This document shows, one piece after another, positions 53,205-63,784 of a stretch of 64,000 nt of DNA; the stretch's first letter is position 1, and each line of letters starts with the position of its first letter. The notes under the pieces were generated by a model. That model saw only the letters and a program-made list of their open reading frames with translations, made no database searches and was not told where the DNA came from. Source of the DNA: Ryuthela nishihirai. Its lineage: Eukaryota; Arthropoda; Arachnida; Araneae; Heptathelidae. The position numbers and the translations under genes were made by a program. The stretch covers positions 49,608,691 to 49,672,690 of the forward strand of contig JAWZYU010000025.1 of the NCBI GenBank assembly GCA_038380435.1, written 5' to 3'.

Positions 53205-56200
53205 TTATTTTTTGATTTCTTTAAAATTGTTTAATAAAATAATTTCCCTTGGCAGTTGATTGAACATGCAAGGTATTGTATATGCCCTTGTACATTTCCC
53301 ATAATTGTTTAATATTTTTGGAAGTTGGAAATAACTTTTGGATTGTAACCTTGTGTTTTTCCCATGAGAGATTTTAGATTTAAATTGATTATCAAAAAAA
53401 TATTTTAAAGTGATGCTGTATTTGTAAAGGTTGTGAAAAGAGAGTACGCCTAGATAATTTAATCTTTCTTCGCTATGATAAAATGAATTTCTTAAGTTGT
53501 ATGGGATTATATTTTTAGCAATGGATGATTGAATAGTTTCTATTTTCTTTATATTTGTGAGGTTAGTTGAGCCGTATATTGTCAAACCATAAGTCAATAT
53601 AGATTCACAGATAGCTTTGTAAACCAAAATAATGTATGTGTGCTTGCAACAAATTGTAGTTCATAAAGTTTAGATGCGCATAGACGCAATTTCCCTGCTA
53701 ACTTTTGAATATGTGTATTCCATCGGAAGGTTGTGTCCATGTAGAGTCCAAGATATTTATGGCTCTCAACACCCTCAATAACATCACAGTCGCAGCAGTC
53801 AGGGTCATGATTTATCATGTTGTGGGGACACAAGGGTTCGTGGTTTTTATTTGCATAAGATGAAAGATCATAGTATCCTGGTGAATGAAAGCTCATCCAT
53901 TTGGTTTTTTCTGAATTTATGTAAATACGATTAATGTTGGACCAGTAAATAATTTTGTTAAAATCATCCTGTGTATCTCGGACTGCGTCTCCTATATTGT
54001 GATTCACGTTAACCAAGGCGGTGTCATCAGCATATATATAAAGAGAGCCCTTCAGTTTAAGGTTAGCTAGATCATTAATATAAATAATGAATAAAAGCGG
54101 ACCTAAAATTGAACCTTATGGAACACCAGTGTACACTGTTCTCTTCTCACTAAAAACGCCATTAATTTTTGTAACATGCACTCTATTTTTTAAATAATTT
54201 TCAAACCATTTAAGGGTAATACCTCGTACACCATAAGTATACAATTTTTGAAGCAAAATATCGTGATCCAACGTATCAAATGCCTTACGAAAGTCCAGAA
54301 AGATAGCTGCTGCTTTTTTTCCGTTGTTTAAAGTTCCATTAATGACGTCAGAAAACTCCGTTAAAAGTGTAATTGTATTTTTACCTTTTTGGAAACCATA
54401 TTGCTTTTCACTAATAATGTTATGTTTTTTCAAGAAATTGGCTGGAACGTTAGCTACATATCTTTCAAGTATTTTGTGAAGGACGGGTAAGATGGCAATG
54501 GGCCTATAGTTAGTGCAATCGGATTTAGTTCCACTTTTGTAAATTGGTTTTAGAATAGCAATTTTGAGTTTATTAGGGATGTTTCCTGTAGATATGCTTT
54601 CATTGATAAAGTTTGTCACGAGATCAGCTAAGGAGGTTTTGCATGCTTTAATGTGCATTATTTTAATATGCTTTATCTGTACCTGATCGTATCCACACGA
54701 TTTTCTTTCATTTAAGTCACTTAGAATTTTGAAAGTTTCTTGTTTTGAGATGGGAGGAATAAAAATTGAGGGGACAGAAGGTTGGATATGTTTAGGAACT
54801 GTAGAGAGATTCTGTATACGGTTATCGTCTCTGAGATTGACAATAATGTCTGCAGAGGTGTTAAATTTCTCTGCTGCTTGAGTTTCAGACATACCTTGTG
54901 GCATATTCTTCATGATAAAATCGTCAATGGCAGTTTTAAGTTTATTGTTGATAATTTAGTTGATGAGTTCCCAATTTTGCTTTGGTTTATTTTTACAAGA
55001 CTCAAATTGTTTGAAGTAATATTTTTTCTTTTCCTGCCTAATAAGGGACGTGACTGTGTTTCTTAAGTTTGTGTATAGTAATTTAAAATTTCTGTTTCTC
55101 TTGTTATTTTTGTAATCAATCCAAGCCGAGTCTCTTTTACGTATTAAGTTTATTATTTCCTGATTTATCCAGTCTTTGCTACAATTGCGTTGTTTCATTT
55201 TTGAGCCATCCGATAGTTTATTAATTTTGTTATTGTTAACAATCGCCGTATATTTTTTTACGAATGTTTCATAAAGTACGTCTATTGGTTCTGAATTTGG
55301 GGTTTCGTTTCCAGTGCCTCTGTCCAGCCAGTCTGTTAGACTTATTTCTTTACATATGTTTTTATGATCTAAGATAGTTTTCGTGTTAAAATTGCTGTCT
55401 AGCTTTTTAGTGTGATTGGACGAATTCCCAAGTTTTCTTCTCCCGCAAATTGCCGCGATTAAGTAGTGGTCTGCGATCCTAATGCCAAAAATCATTGAAT
55501 TTGTGTCGAGTTTAATGTCAAGTCGGACGTTAATGTGATCAATGCATGTCTGAGAAAGTGAGTCACCAATGATATCTTCCCTGGTGATACCAGTAATGAT
55601 AGGTGAGAAACCAAACTCTGTTAACAATTCTACGTATTTGGCAACTCCGTGTTTTTTTATATTTTTGATATCTAAATTAAAGTCTCCAACTAGTATTTGA
55701 TTGCGATGTTTATCAGTTGTTTCGAACCAATTTTTGAGATTAGAAAGAAAAGTGTTAATGTTCGAGCTTGGTGATCTGTAAATTGCAAATAAATTGAAAG
55801 TTAAATTACCCTTGTAGATATTTATATTCAGTGTTTCAGCTGGAATTACTAGTGAAGGTATCGTTTTGACTAATAATGTGTCGCGGAAGAAAAGTAGAAT
55901 CCCATGTTCAAACGCACCAGGTGTTCTCGTAAAAAGTTGATTAAAATTTTCTAAATTGAACAATGGAGCATCCGTGCTGAGGATGTTAGTTTCTGTTAAT
56001 ATAATAATATCTAAGAAATTCAAGATATCTTTAAGATAAACACAGAGAGTATCCCAGTTTTTTTTTCAGACTTCGAATGTTCACATGCAATAAGCTGAAG
56101 TGTTCATCAGATTCATAACATAATTTACTAGTCAAGAACCATTTCTTAACTTCTTCATAGTCGCACAGGACATTTTCGTTGTGATCAAATGTTGGTAAGT

Positions 56201-56222
56201 CATCAAAACGAAAAGTCGCCAT
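53205..56222 (-). pseudogene. ORF2 (endonuclease-RT) of the CR1-group LINE
   Basis: Begins at the ATG at 56222 (MATFRFDDLPTFDHNE). A frameshift in a T run near 56060 separates HVNIRSLKK from the endonuclease body (56023-54956), which has LTETNI, GDFNLD and ADHYL-type catalytic segments. TAA at 54956 interrupts the linker. RT (54913-54116): NYRPIAILPVLHKILER, FLDFRKAFDTLDHDIL (palm). TAA at 54116 replaces the Gln of the GVP-Q-GS turn. The frame then continues with GSILGPLLFIIYINDL and the catalytic YADDTALV near 54020. Another frameshift near 53620 leads to the C-terminal segment (53627-53205, SILTYGLTIYGSTNL). Two stops and two frameshifts in about 1000 codons. CR1/L2-group by the RT motifs. 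Confidence 0.9.
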
Positions 56223-56266
56223 GGCAGAACAAAGAAGGTGGAGCAAATAAGCAATATATTTCCCGT

Positions 56267-56692
56267 TTAAAGTTCGTCGAAATTCGTCTGCATATCAATT
56301 CGAATTACGCTGTCACCATCAGTTTTTCTCATCATGATTTTCCCGTTCCGAAACCAGACGTATTTAAAATTTTTTGATTTGGCCAGGCACCTCGCTTTCC
56401 AGAAAAGTTCTCTGTTTATTGGAGTTAAGTTTTCATTTAGATACACTGGCGTTGTTTTAGCGTCATCAATAACGTTACTGGCAAAGATTTTCGATTTCTT
56501 TTTTGACATCCATTGTTCACGTTCGTTTCTAGATTTAAATTGGGCAATGATCGCAGGTGTTTTTTTCTTGTTCCTTGTTGGCAGTCTATGTAAGGCTTCA
56601 AGTTGATCAATGTTAAAATTATTTATATCTAGCGCTTTTGCAACGTTGGTCATTATCTGATTTAGATTTTCTTTCTCATCCTGATCGTCCAT
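56267..56692 (-). CDS. ORF1 C-terminal part of the CR1-group LINE
   Basis: 141 open codons. ORF1 proteins bind element RNA. ALHRLPTRNKKKTPAII and FKSRNEREQWMSKKK, followed by a YLNENLTPINRELFWKAR segment and KYVWFRNGKIMMRK, fit the ORF1 C-terminal domain that resembles the baculovirus FP protein family in CR1-type elements. The N-terminal part is lost with the element's 5' end. It ends 45 bases before the ORF2 start, as usual for a two-ORF LINE. The frame is intact over the retained part. Confidence 0.75.
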   Translation of the reverse strand: MDDQDEKENLNQIMTNVAKALDINNFNIDQLEALHRLPTRNKKKTPAIIAQFKSRNEREQWMSKKKSKIFASNVIDDAKTTPVYLNENLTPINRELFWKARCLAKSKNFKYVWFRNGKIMMRKTDGDSVIRIDMQTNFDEL

Positions 56693-56699
56693 TGGAGGG

Positions 56700-57215
56700 T
56701 ATCGTCTTTCTGGTTTTTCAAAAGCGACTCGTCCTTCCCTTTTAATTTTCGAAGCTCACTATGTTCTCTTTCCATCTGTATTACTGAAAACAATTGTTCT
56801 CATCTTTTGATCTACATTTTTGAACGCCATGCCTTTTTCCCTTCGGATTCTTATGACAACATATTGACATCTTTCCTTCTGCCGTTTCGAAACTAAATGA
56901 ATCCTCTTTCACTTTTAACTTTCGAAACTTGTTAATGTTTTTTTCTCTTTGGATTACTGAAATCAATTGAATGCCTCTTTTCATCTTGATTTTCGGAACC
57001 CATTAATGCGTTTTTTCCATTTGGATGCTTGCAACATATTGATGACTTCTCTCCCTCTGGATTCTTGCAACACATTGATGCCATCTTCCTCTCTGTTTTT
57101 TCAACATCGATTTCTCTTTCCCTCTTAATTTTTGAAACTCATTGATGTTCTCTATTCCACTCGAATTTTGAAACCAATTCATGTCTCCTTTGTATGCATC
57201 TTTTCCAATCCCATG
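56700..57215 (+). repeat. 36-bp satellite, continuation beyond the LINE
   Basis: About fourteen degenerate units (ctctttccctctg plus a gaaactcattgatg-like end). Similar in divergence to 52320-52967, consistent with one array split by the LINE. Confidence 0.82.
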
Positions 57216-57387
57216 GTCATTCCTCTTTTTAATGGAGAGCAGCTGAAGGGAATTTCATTATTGACGCAATTGAGTTTCGAATCCGGGATTCTAAGACTAT
57301 TAATAGATTATTTCCTGAAATCAAACAACCGATGTTCGATGGACAGATCTCCTAGTCTGGAGATATTTCTATAGATTGCGTTGCCTA

Positions 57388-57595
57388 AAGCCGTCCCATG
57401 GCCGAGTGGTTAGCGCGCTTGGCTACTGATCTAAGGGACCTGGGGTTCGAGCCCCGGGTAAGGCATGATTGTTTGTGTCTCTTTTCTGCTGAGGTCCTGC
57501 CATCCTCTCAGACCTTCTTACTCTGGCATATAAAACTGACAGGCTCCTGTCAGACCTCTGTGGCAAGCAGCTGCTTGAGGGGGTATTTATTTATA
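57388..57595 (+). mobile_element. SINE-B, full length
   Basis: Head (gccgtcccatggccgagtgg), B box with one extra g (ggggttcgagcc), body, gggggtatttatttat tail. Confidence 0.94.
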
Positions 57596-58019
57596 TAGAG
57601 GAGCATCAAAGGTGGGAGATGCGTTATTAAAGAAAACGATAATTGTTTTAAAATGAAAACTACGTATGAATTTGTCTATATGTTTGTAATTGTAAATATT
57701 ATTCAGTTACTTTATAAGTAGATTTAGCACTAATTTTGATTCTTGATTAAAAAAGACTATAGATTTGTATATTTGGCTAACAATTGTTGCAATGCATTTT
57801 TTTTTTTGCGTAATGTACCTTCACAGACTGACTTGTTCAAGCTCAATGATGCAAAGAAATTCCTGACAACTCGTATCAAAATTTAGTTTGGTTAAATGAT
57901 TAGGCTTTGCATGCTACTATCATTCTATTTCTATCACACCATACTTTACCTATCATAGAGAAAAATCCTTTCAAGGTATGCATTACTTATGTGATTCGGG
58001 AGGATTTCATCCACAAGTA
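57596..58019. other. No gene recognised
   Basis: AT-rich; a T run at 57797-57806. No ORF or repeat identified. Confidence 0.35.
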
Positions 58020-58719
58020 GGGGCGGTGGTGGCTCAGTCGGTAGCGCGCCAGGCTCGTAATCTGTAGTTCCCAGGTTCGAGTCCCAGCTGGGTCAGCGTT
58101 GAGATTTATCTCCGCAAAATTCCCCGCCCTGCCCATGGTCAGTAGGGGACACCGATGGGCTTGGAAAGGCCGCCGTCCGTCGAATGAGACGTTAAGCCGT
58201 GGCCCCGTGTGTGGAAGAGCCATACCCTGTGCACGTTAAAGAACACGCTGGATGGCCTTGACGGGAGGCTACCATCTGTCTCCCAACAGCTGTTCCAGTG
58301 GGTCCCCTCTCCCAACCTTCTCTGAGCCTTCGGGGTCCATGTGACCTGGCCATTTTGTCCATGGTGTGCAAAAAAGTGCCGCTCAGAGGTAAAACAACCC
58401 AACGTTAAAGAACACACTGGATGGCCTTGACGGGAGGCTACCATCTGTCTCCCAACAGCTGTTCCAGTGGGTCCCCTCCCCCAACCTTCTCTGAGCCTTC
58501 GGGGTCCATGTGACCTTTCCATTTAGCCCATGGTATGCAAAAAAGTGCCGCTCAGAGGTAAAACAACCCAACGTTAAAGAACACACTGGATGGCCTTGAC
58601 GGGACCAAATCCCAACAGCTGTTCCAGTGGGTCCCCTCCCAGTGGGTCCATGTGACTTGGCCATTTAGCCCATGGTGTGCTAAATAGTGCCGCTCAGAGG
58701 TAAAACAACTCAACTCAAC
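58020..58719 (+). mobile_element. SINE-A with triplicated 3' module
   Basis: A full SINE-A (58020-58402) is followed by two more copies of its 3' part (58403-58572 and 58573-58719). Both start at gttaaagaacac directly after cccaac, the same junction as in the copy at 2341. Both extra modules share acacactgg instead of acacgctgg. The last module has a deletion around gacgggaccaaatccc. No clear TSD. Confidence 0.92.
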
Positions 58720-58928
58720 CCCCAAACCTCCCCCTTAAATACGCCTCTGGCCGTAACTAATGCAGAGAATTAATAGCTTAGCCGGAAACATGGAGATGAC
58801 TTTCAAAAACTCGGACTCTTTGGGTAAAAACTGAAGAGGTGACAATTCTATTGAACTGAAGAATTCATGACAAATATCAGAGATTACACTCAAACCCGAA
58901 GAGGTTGTAAGTTTAGTTATGAGCTTGG

Positions 58929-59318
58929 GTTGTTGTTTGGGTTGTTTTACCTCTGAGCTGCACTTTTTTGCACACCATGGGCTAAATGGCCAGGTCACAT
59001 AGACCCCGTAGGCTCAGAGAAGGTTGGGGGAGGGGACCCATTGGAACAGCTGTTGGGAGACAGATGGTAGCCTCCCGTCAAGGCCATCCAGCGTGTTCTT
59101 TAACGTGCACAGGGTATGGCTCTCCCGCACACGGGGCCACGGCTTAACGTCCCATCCGACGGACGGCGGCCTTTCCAAGCCCATCGGTGTCCCCTACTGA
59201 CCGTGGGCAGGGCGGGGAATTTTGCGGAGATAAATCTCAACGCTGACCCAGCTGGGACTCGAACCTGGGAAGTACAGATTACGAGCCTGGCGCGCTACCG
59301 ACTGAGCCACCCCCGCCC
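58929..59318 (-). mobile_element. SINE-A with extended tail
   Basis: TSD ttatgagcttgg at 58917-58928 and 59319-59330. The tail side reads gttgttgtttgggttg, that is, extra CAAC-type units. Confidence 0.95.
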
Positions 59319-59330
59319 TTATGAGCTTGG

Positions 59331-59925
59331 CACTGTATTGAGAATGTCTCCATAACTGAAGGGTGCACTTGAGAGAGAGAAATAAAAAGAAAATATTTCT
59401 TTCACAAAAACGAATCGTTAAAAAATCGTAGAAATCTCTTGGTGGGATTAAGGTATGCGCGGGTTGTCATCGAGGCCCGAATCCCATCGATAATGGGTCC
59501 TTTGGAGAATTCTCTCTTTTCATTCTGCTATTTCTGTCTAGGTTTCGATAATGATTTTGAGCTCCAGTTAGCAGCCAACTCATGGCTACTCTTTCATTTA
59601 ATCCAATCCTGAAAACGCTGCTCGCTGATTTGATCTTCTGCAGAAATTCTGCAGAAATTTTGCCGGAAAAAATAAAATTGACTCTGGATTATCCTTAGTA
59701 ATGAGCAAAGGAAGCAGCGTGGACAATACAAAATAACTAATAATTGGAAAATCATTTAAATTAAACTTTGGATTTGCATATGAAAATAAATTGTGATACT
59801 TAGAGATGCTACTTTTGTAATGTCGGATATTGCAATTAGCCATTTATTCAAATTGAATATGGAACAGAACCAAGTACTTTTTTTTATCATTAAGATTGCA
59901 TTTTCTGTTAAAAGAATCAGAGTTT
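59331..59925. other. No gene recognised
   Basis: AT-rich, with a small ctgcagaaattctgcagaaat tandem at 59638. An 81-codon minus ORF shows no domain. Confidence 0.35.
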
Positions 59926-60708
59926 CGGTTGTTTTACCTTTCAACGTCACTTTTTTTTTTCTTGGATTCAATGGGCTAAACAGCCAGGCCACTGGACCCC
60001 AAGAACTAAGAGAAATCTGGGGAAGAGGATTCAATGAACAGCTGTTAAGAGACAGATGTAAACCTCCCATCAAGCCTTTCAGCGTCTTCTTTAACGTGCA
60101 CAGTGTATGGTTCGCCTATACAGGGAAACACTGCTTTTCACCCCATCAGGTGCGGGGGTGGCTCAGTCGGTAGCGCGCCAGGCTCGTAATCTGTAGTTCC
60201 AAGGTTCGAGTTCCATCTGGGTCAGCGTTGAGCTTTATCTCCGCAAAATTCCCCGCCCTGCCCACGATAAGTAGGGGACACCGATGGGCTTGGAAAGGCC
60301 GCCGTCCGTCGGATGGGACGTTAAGCCGTGGCCCCGTGTGCGGGAGAGCCATACCCTGTGCACGTTAAAGAACACGCTGGATGGCCTTGACGGGAGGCTA
60401 CCATCTGTCTCCCAACAGATGTTCCAGTGGGTCCCCCTCCCCCAACCTTCTCTGAGCCTTCGGGGTCCATGTGACCTGGCCATTTAGCCCATGGTGTTGA
60501 AAAAAATGCCGCTCAGAGGTAAAACAACCCAACTCACCCCATCAGGTAGACGACTGTTTTCAAAGCCGATAGCTGTTCCCTTTCTGACCGAGGGCTGGGT
60601 AGGAGATTGCGGAGATAATTCTCAATGGAGACGAGGTTGAAAGTCGAACTAGGGTACTGCATATTATGAGCCTGGAGAGTTACCGATTGAACCAACCCCC
60701 GTCCGGGC
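59926..60708 (-). mobile_element. Old SINE-A split by an opposite-strand young SINE-A
   Basis: The tail half (59926-60151) and head half (60548-60708, ending gaaccaacccccgtcc) of one diverged copy surround the young copy at 60152-60534. Confidence 0.85.
60152..60534 (+). mobile_element. Young SINE-A nested in an old SINE-A
   Basis: TSD caccccatcaggt at 60139-60151 and 60535-60547, within the old SINE's accccatccgacgg-type block. Confidence 0.95.
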
Positions 60709-62088
60709 ATTAGAGAATACACCTTTAAAAGAAAGTGTACTTCTGCGATTCGAATAAGAAAGCACTTATTACAAAACAGAAGCGAAGATCGAAATTGAAG
60801 CCATTTGTGCTCTAGTGAAGGAAATGAAGTGGCAAAAGCACAGGTTTTTCTGTTATTTTGGTAAAAGGTTGTAGAGTTGAAATTAATCTTAAGTGATTTT
60901 TATGTAATCGCTTCTTACTATTGTAAAAAAAAAAGGCAATATTTTAAAACGAAAATAACATAAAAAAAAGCTTAATAGCGGAAAAAAGTTTCGAAAAGGA
61001 AGTAATGATCTATGTGCGAGAATAGCAAAAAAAAACAAACAGAAAGCTTTAAAGAAGAAAAGCTGAGAGAGAATTTTAAATTGGAAAGAAAAAAAAGTTA
61101 GAAAGGAAGCAAAAAAATGCAGAAAGAATGCTTCGAAATGAATAAAAACATTGAAAAGGCAATAAAAGGAAGCTTTAGACAGAAAATAATCTCTTATTGA
61201 GTATTTTGCTTTGTGAAAAATAAACTACAATCTGTCGTAAGTCAGAGCAATATTACGAATAACATGTTGCAGATATGGCGTAATATAGGCAAAGCGGTTT
61301 CAAGTGAAAACTTTTTTTTTTTAAGTTTTATCCATTCGAAAACAACTTATTTGAAATGCCATTCACAGTAAGAGCCAAATAAATGGGGAATTCGTTTCAG
61401 CAAATACTGAGCGAATAATAAGTAACGTTACAAGTAACGCCACTCTTTTTGACTTTAGCAGAGAGGGGAAAAAAAGCCGCTAAAATGTTTACCTAAGAGT
61501 GCAAGTCCTTGTTGCTTACTTGGAAATGTTTGTGGAGTTAAGTGGGCAAGACGCGTAGTCAATATTCCCTTCGTCACTCAAAGGTGCCGACATCTCACGT
61601 GAGACGAACTGATGTCGGTGCATCCTGTTTGTTGAATCCCGTTCAATGACATCTCCCAGAAGATAAGCGAGCTTGCCTTCTTTCTGCCGCGTAGCGAAAA
61701 GGTGAAAAGATAGCAACTTGAATGACAAGCGACAGTCTGCGTTTCTCACTCTATATACATTCTTATGTTATGTGTATAGTATGACCCAGTCTCAATCCTA
61801 GTGATGGAGAATTCTTGATATGGAAATTACATCATGACTCAATGACGTAGATTGGGAAGTGTGACAAGTGTCGTAGTTCCTAAATCACTTTTAATCGAGG
61901 ATCAAATTACTATCTCATCTTGCCTTGGCAGGTAAGTAGAGTAATGGAATTTGGGATGTTAATAGCTGTTTGAAACAGCCACTTGGCTTGAGGTTACAAT
62001 CGAACAATCCGTGAACATTTCAATTAATTTTATTTTCTTCTGTTATTTGAATGTTACAAACTATATTTATGGAGGTTTGGGAATCAAG
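60709..62088. other. Single-copy stretch with a purine-rich segment
   Basis: About 60940-61180 is strongly A/G-rich on the plus strand (aaagaagaaaagctgagaga and similar). The rest has no gene or known repeat; a 77-codon minus ORF (61516-61749) has no domain. Confidence 0.35.
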
Positions 62089-62099
62089 AATACAAGAGG

Positions 62100-62486
62100 G
62101 TTGGGCTGTTTTACCTCTGAGCGGCACTTTTTTGCACACCATGGGCTAAATGGCCAGGTCACATGGAGGACCCCGAAGGCTCAAAGAAGGTTGGGGAGGG
62201 GACCCACTGGAACAGCTGTTGGGAGACAGATGATAGCTCCCCATCAAGGCCATCCAGCAGTTTAACGCGCACAGGGTATGGCTCTCCCGCACACGGGGCC
62301 ACGGTTTAACGTCCCATCCGACGGACGGCGGCCTTTCCAAGCCCACCGGTGTCCCCTACTGACCGTGGGCAGGGCGGGGAATTTTGCAGAGATAAATCTC
62401 AACGCTGACTCAGCTGGGACTCGAACCTGGGAACTACAGATTACGAGCCTGGCGCGCTACCGACTGAGCCACCCCCGCCCCTCAAT
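62100..62486 (-). mobile_element. SINE-A, full length
   Basis: TSD aatacaagagg at 62089-62099 and 62487-62497. Small indels (ggaggacccc duplicate and a loss of about 10 bases before tttaacgcgc). Confidence 0.95.
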
Positions 62487-62506
62487 AATACAAGAGGTTA
62501 CCGCAA

Positions 62507-62832
62507 GTTATCAGTTAGGTTGTTTTACCTCTGAGTAGTATTTTTTCTCTCCACACAATGGGCTAATATACCAGGTCACAAGGACCCCAAGGGCTCAGAG
62601 AAGGTTAGGAAAGGAGACCCGGTGAACAGCTATTAGGAGACAGATGGACGCCTCACATCAAAGCCATCCAGTGTATTCGTTATCATGCACAAGGAGTCCA
62701 CATCCGATGGGCGATACTCTTTCCAACATCAACGGTGTTGCCTTTCTTATTGAGAGCAAAGCTGAGAAATTTCTCATCGCAGGCACATTAGAGATTCAAA
62801 GCTGGAAACTGCAGATTACGAGCCTGACGCTT
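62507..62832 (-). mobile_element. Degenerate SINE-A
   Basis: ggttgttttacctctgagtag start, caaggaccccaagggc, gagacagatgg and gcagattacgagcc blocks. The central part is shortened. Confidence 0.8.
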
Positions 62833-63784
62833 CGGTTGTGGAGTTGGAGATTAATACTCATTACTGAGAATCTTAGATGCGGAATTCACTTCTTTTAATT
62901 TACTTTAAACTTAATTCTCCGGTTATGTTACTTTGGTGTGCCACTGTTCGGGAAGAGGGACTATTCCGTAACGAATAATAAAGAATTTCATTAATCCATT
63001 GGTCTACTGTGTCAGCATTTTTTTTTTTCGTGCTATAGAACCCCACTTAGCAGATGTTTTAATGATTACTTATTGATGAGGACTGTGATCTTCCTTCCTG
63101 ATGACTGGGGAATCTTCGCAAGATATGTTTTTTATGAAATTTAACCATGTCTCATGACCCACTGATTGAGAATGTGCACCTGGTTCGATCCCAAAAGTAA
63201 TAGAATAAAAAAGTCTCTCTTAACAGCACTTGTGATTCTAAAATGAATGCCCACTCATCACTATTGGCCCTTATATTCAAACTATTGCAATTATTTCATT
63301 TAATAAAATACCTCTATATTTAAAAGTTTGCATAATGATTATTTCAATATTAGACAGTTTTTTATGAAACCAGATAATATATTATTAAATATTACAGCTG
63401 TCATAACTTTTCAAATAACGAATAAAAAACGTTGAAAATCTAGATTAAAATAGATTTGATTATGATCTTTATATTCAGTCACTTTTTTACATTTAATGTG
63501 TATTTTAGCAGTTATAGAGCTCCGAATTTAGATTACCATTGATATAATATGAAAATTTTCTAATGATTTGGTAGGACAGTGGCAGCTCATCTCTAATATT
63601 TTTGGTTGGGGTTTTGACTACTGTAGGCAGGAGGGCCCACGTGTAAGAAGAAGGAAAAACAACAGGCAGATACCTGATATTGAATAGAACCGAATAGGAC
63701 TGAAAAGACGTTTCTTAAGGCATATAACCTTTTTTTTCAGCAATTATCGAAAAGCATTATTTAACAAAAATTCATTCAGAGACG
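62833..63784. other. AT-rich stretch with a MITE relic
   Basis: 63300-63570 loosely resembles the MITE/palindrome-arm family (agcagttatagagctccgaat, then accattgatataatatg). No gene. Confidence 0.35.

Larger units (their letters stand above)
52968..56700 (-). mobile_element. CR1-group LINE, 5'-truncated, inserted in the satellite
   Basis: About 3.7 kb. The 3' end has an aataaagattattatt stretch and an A run (T run at 52968-52977). The 5' end falls inside ORF1. The satellite continues on both sides (to 52967 and from about 56700). Few lesions, so a fairly recent copy. Confidence 0.88.
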
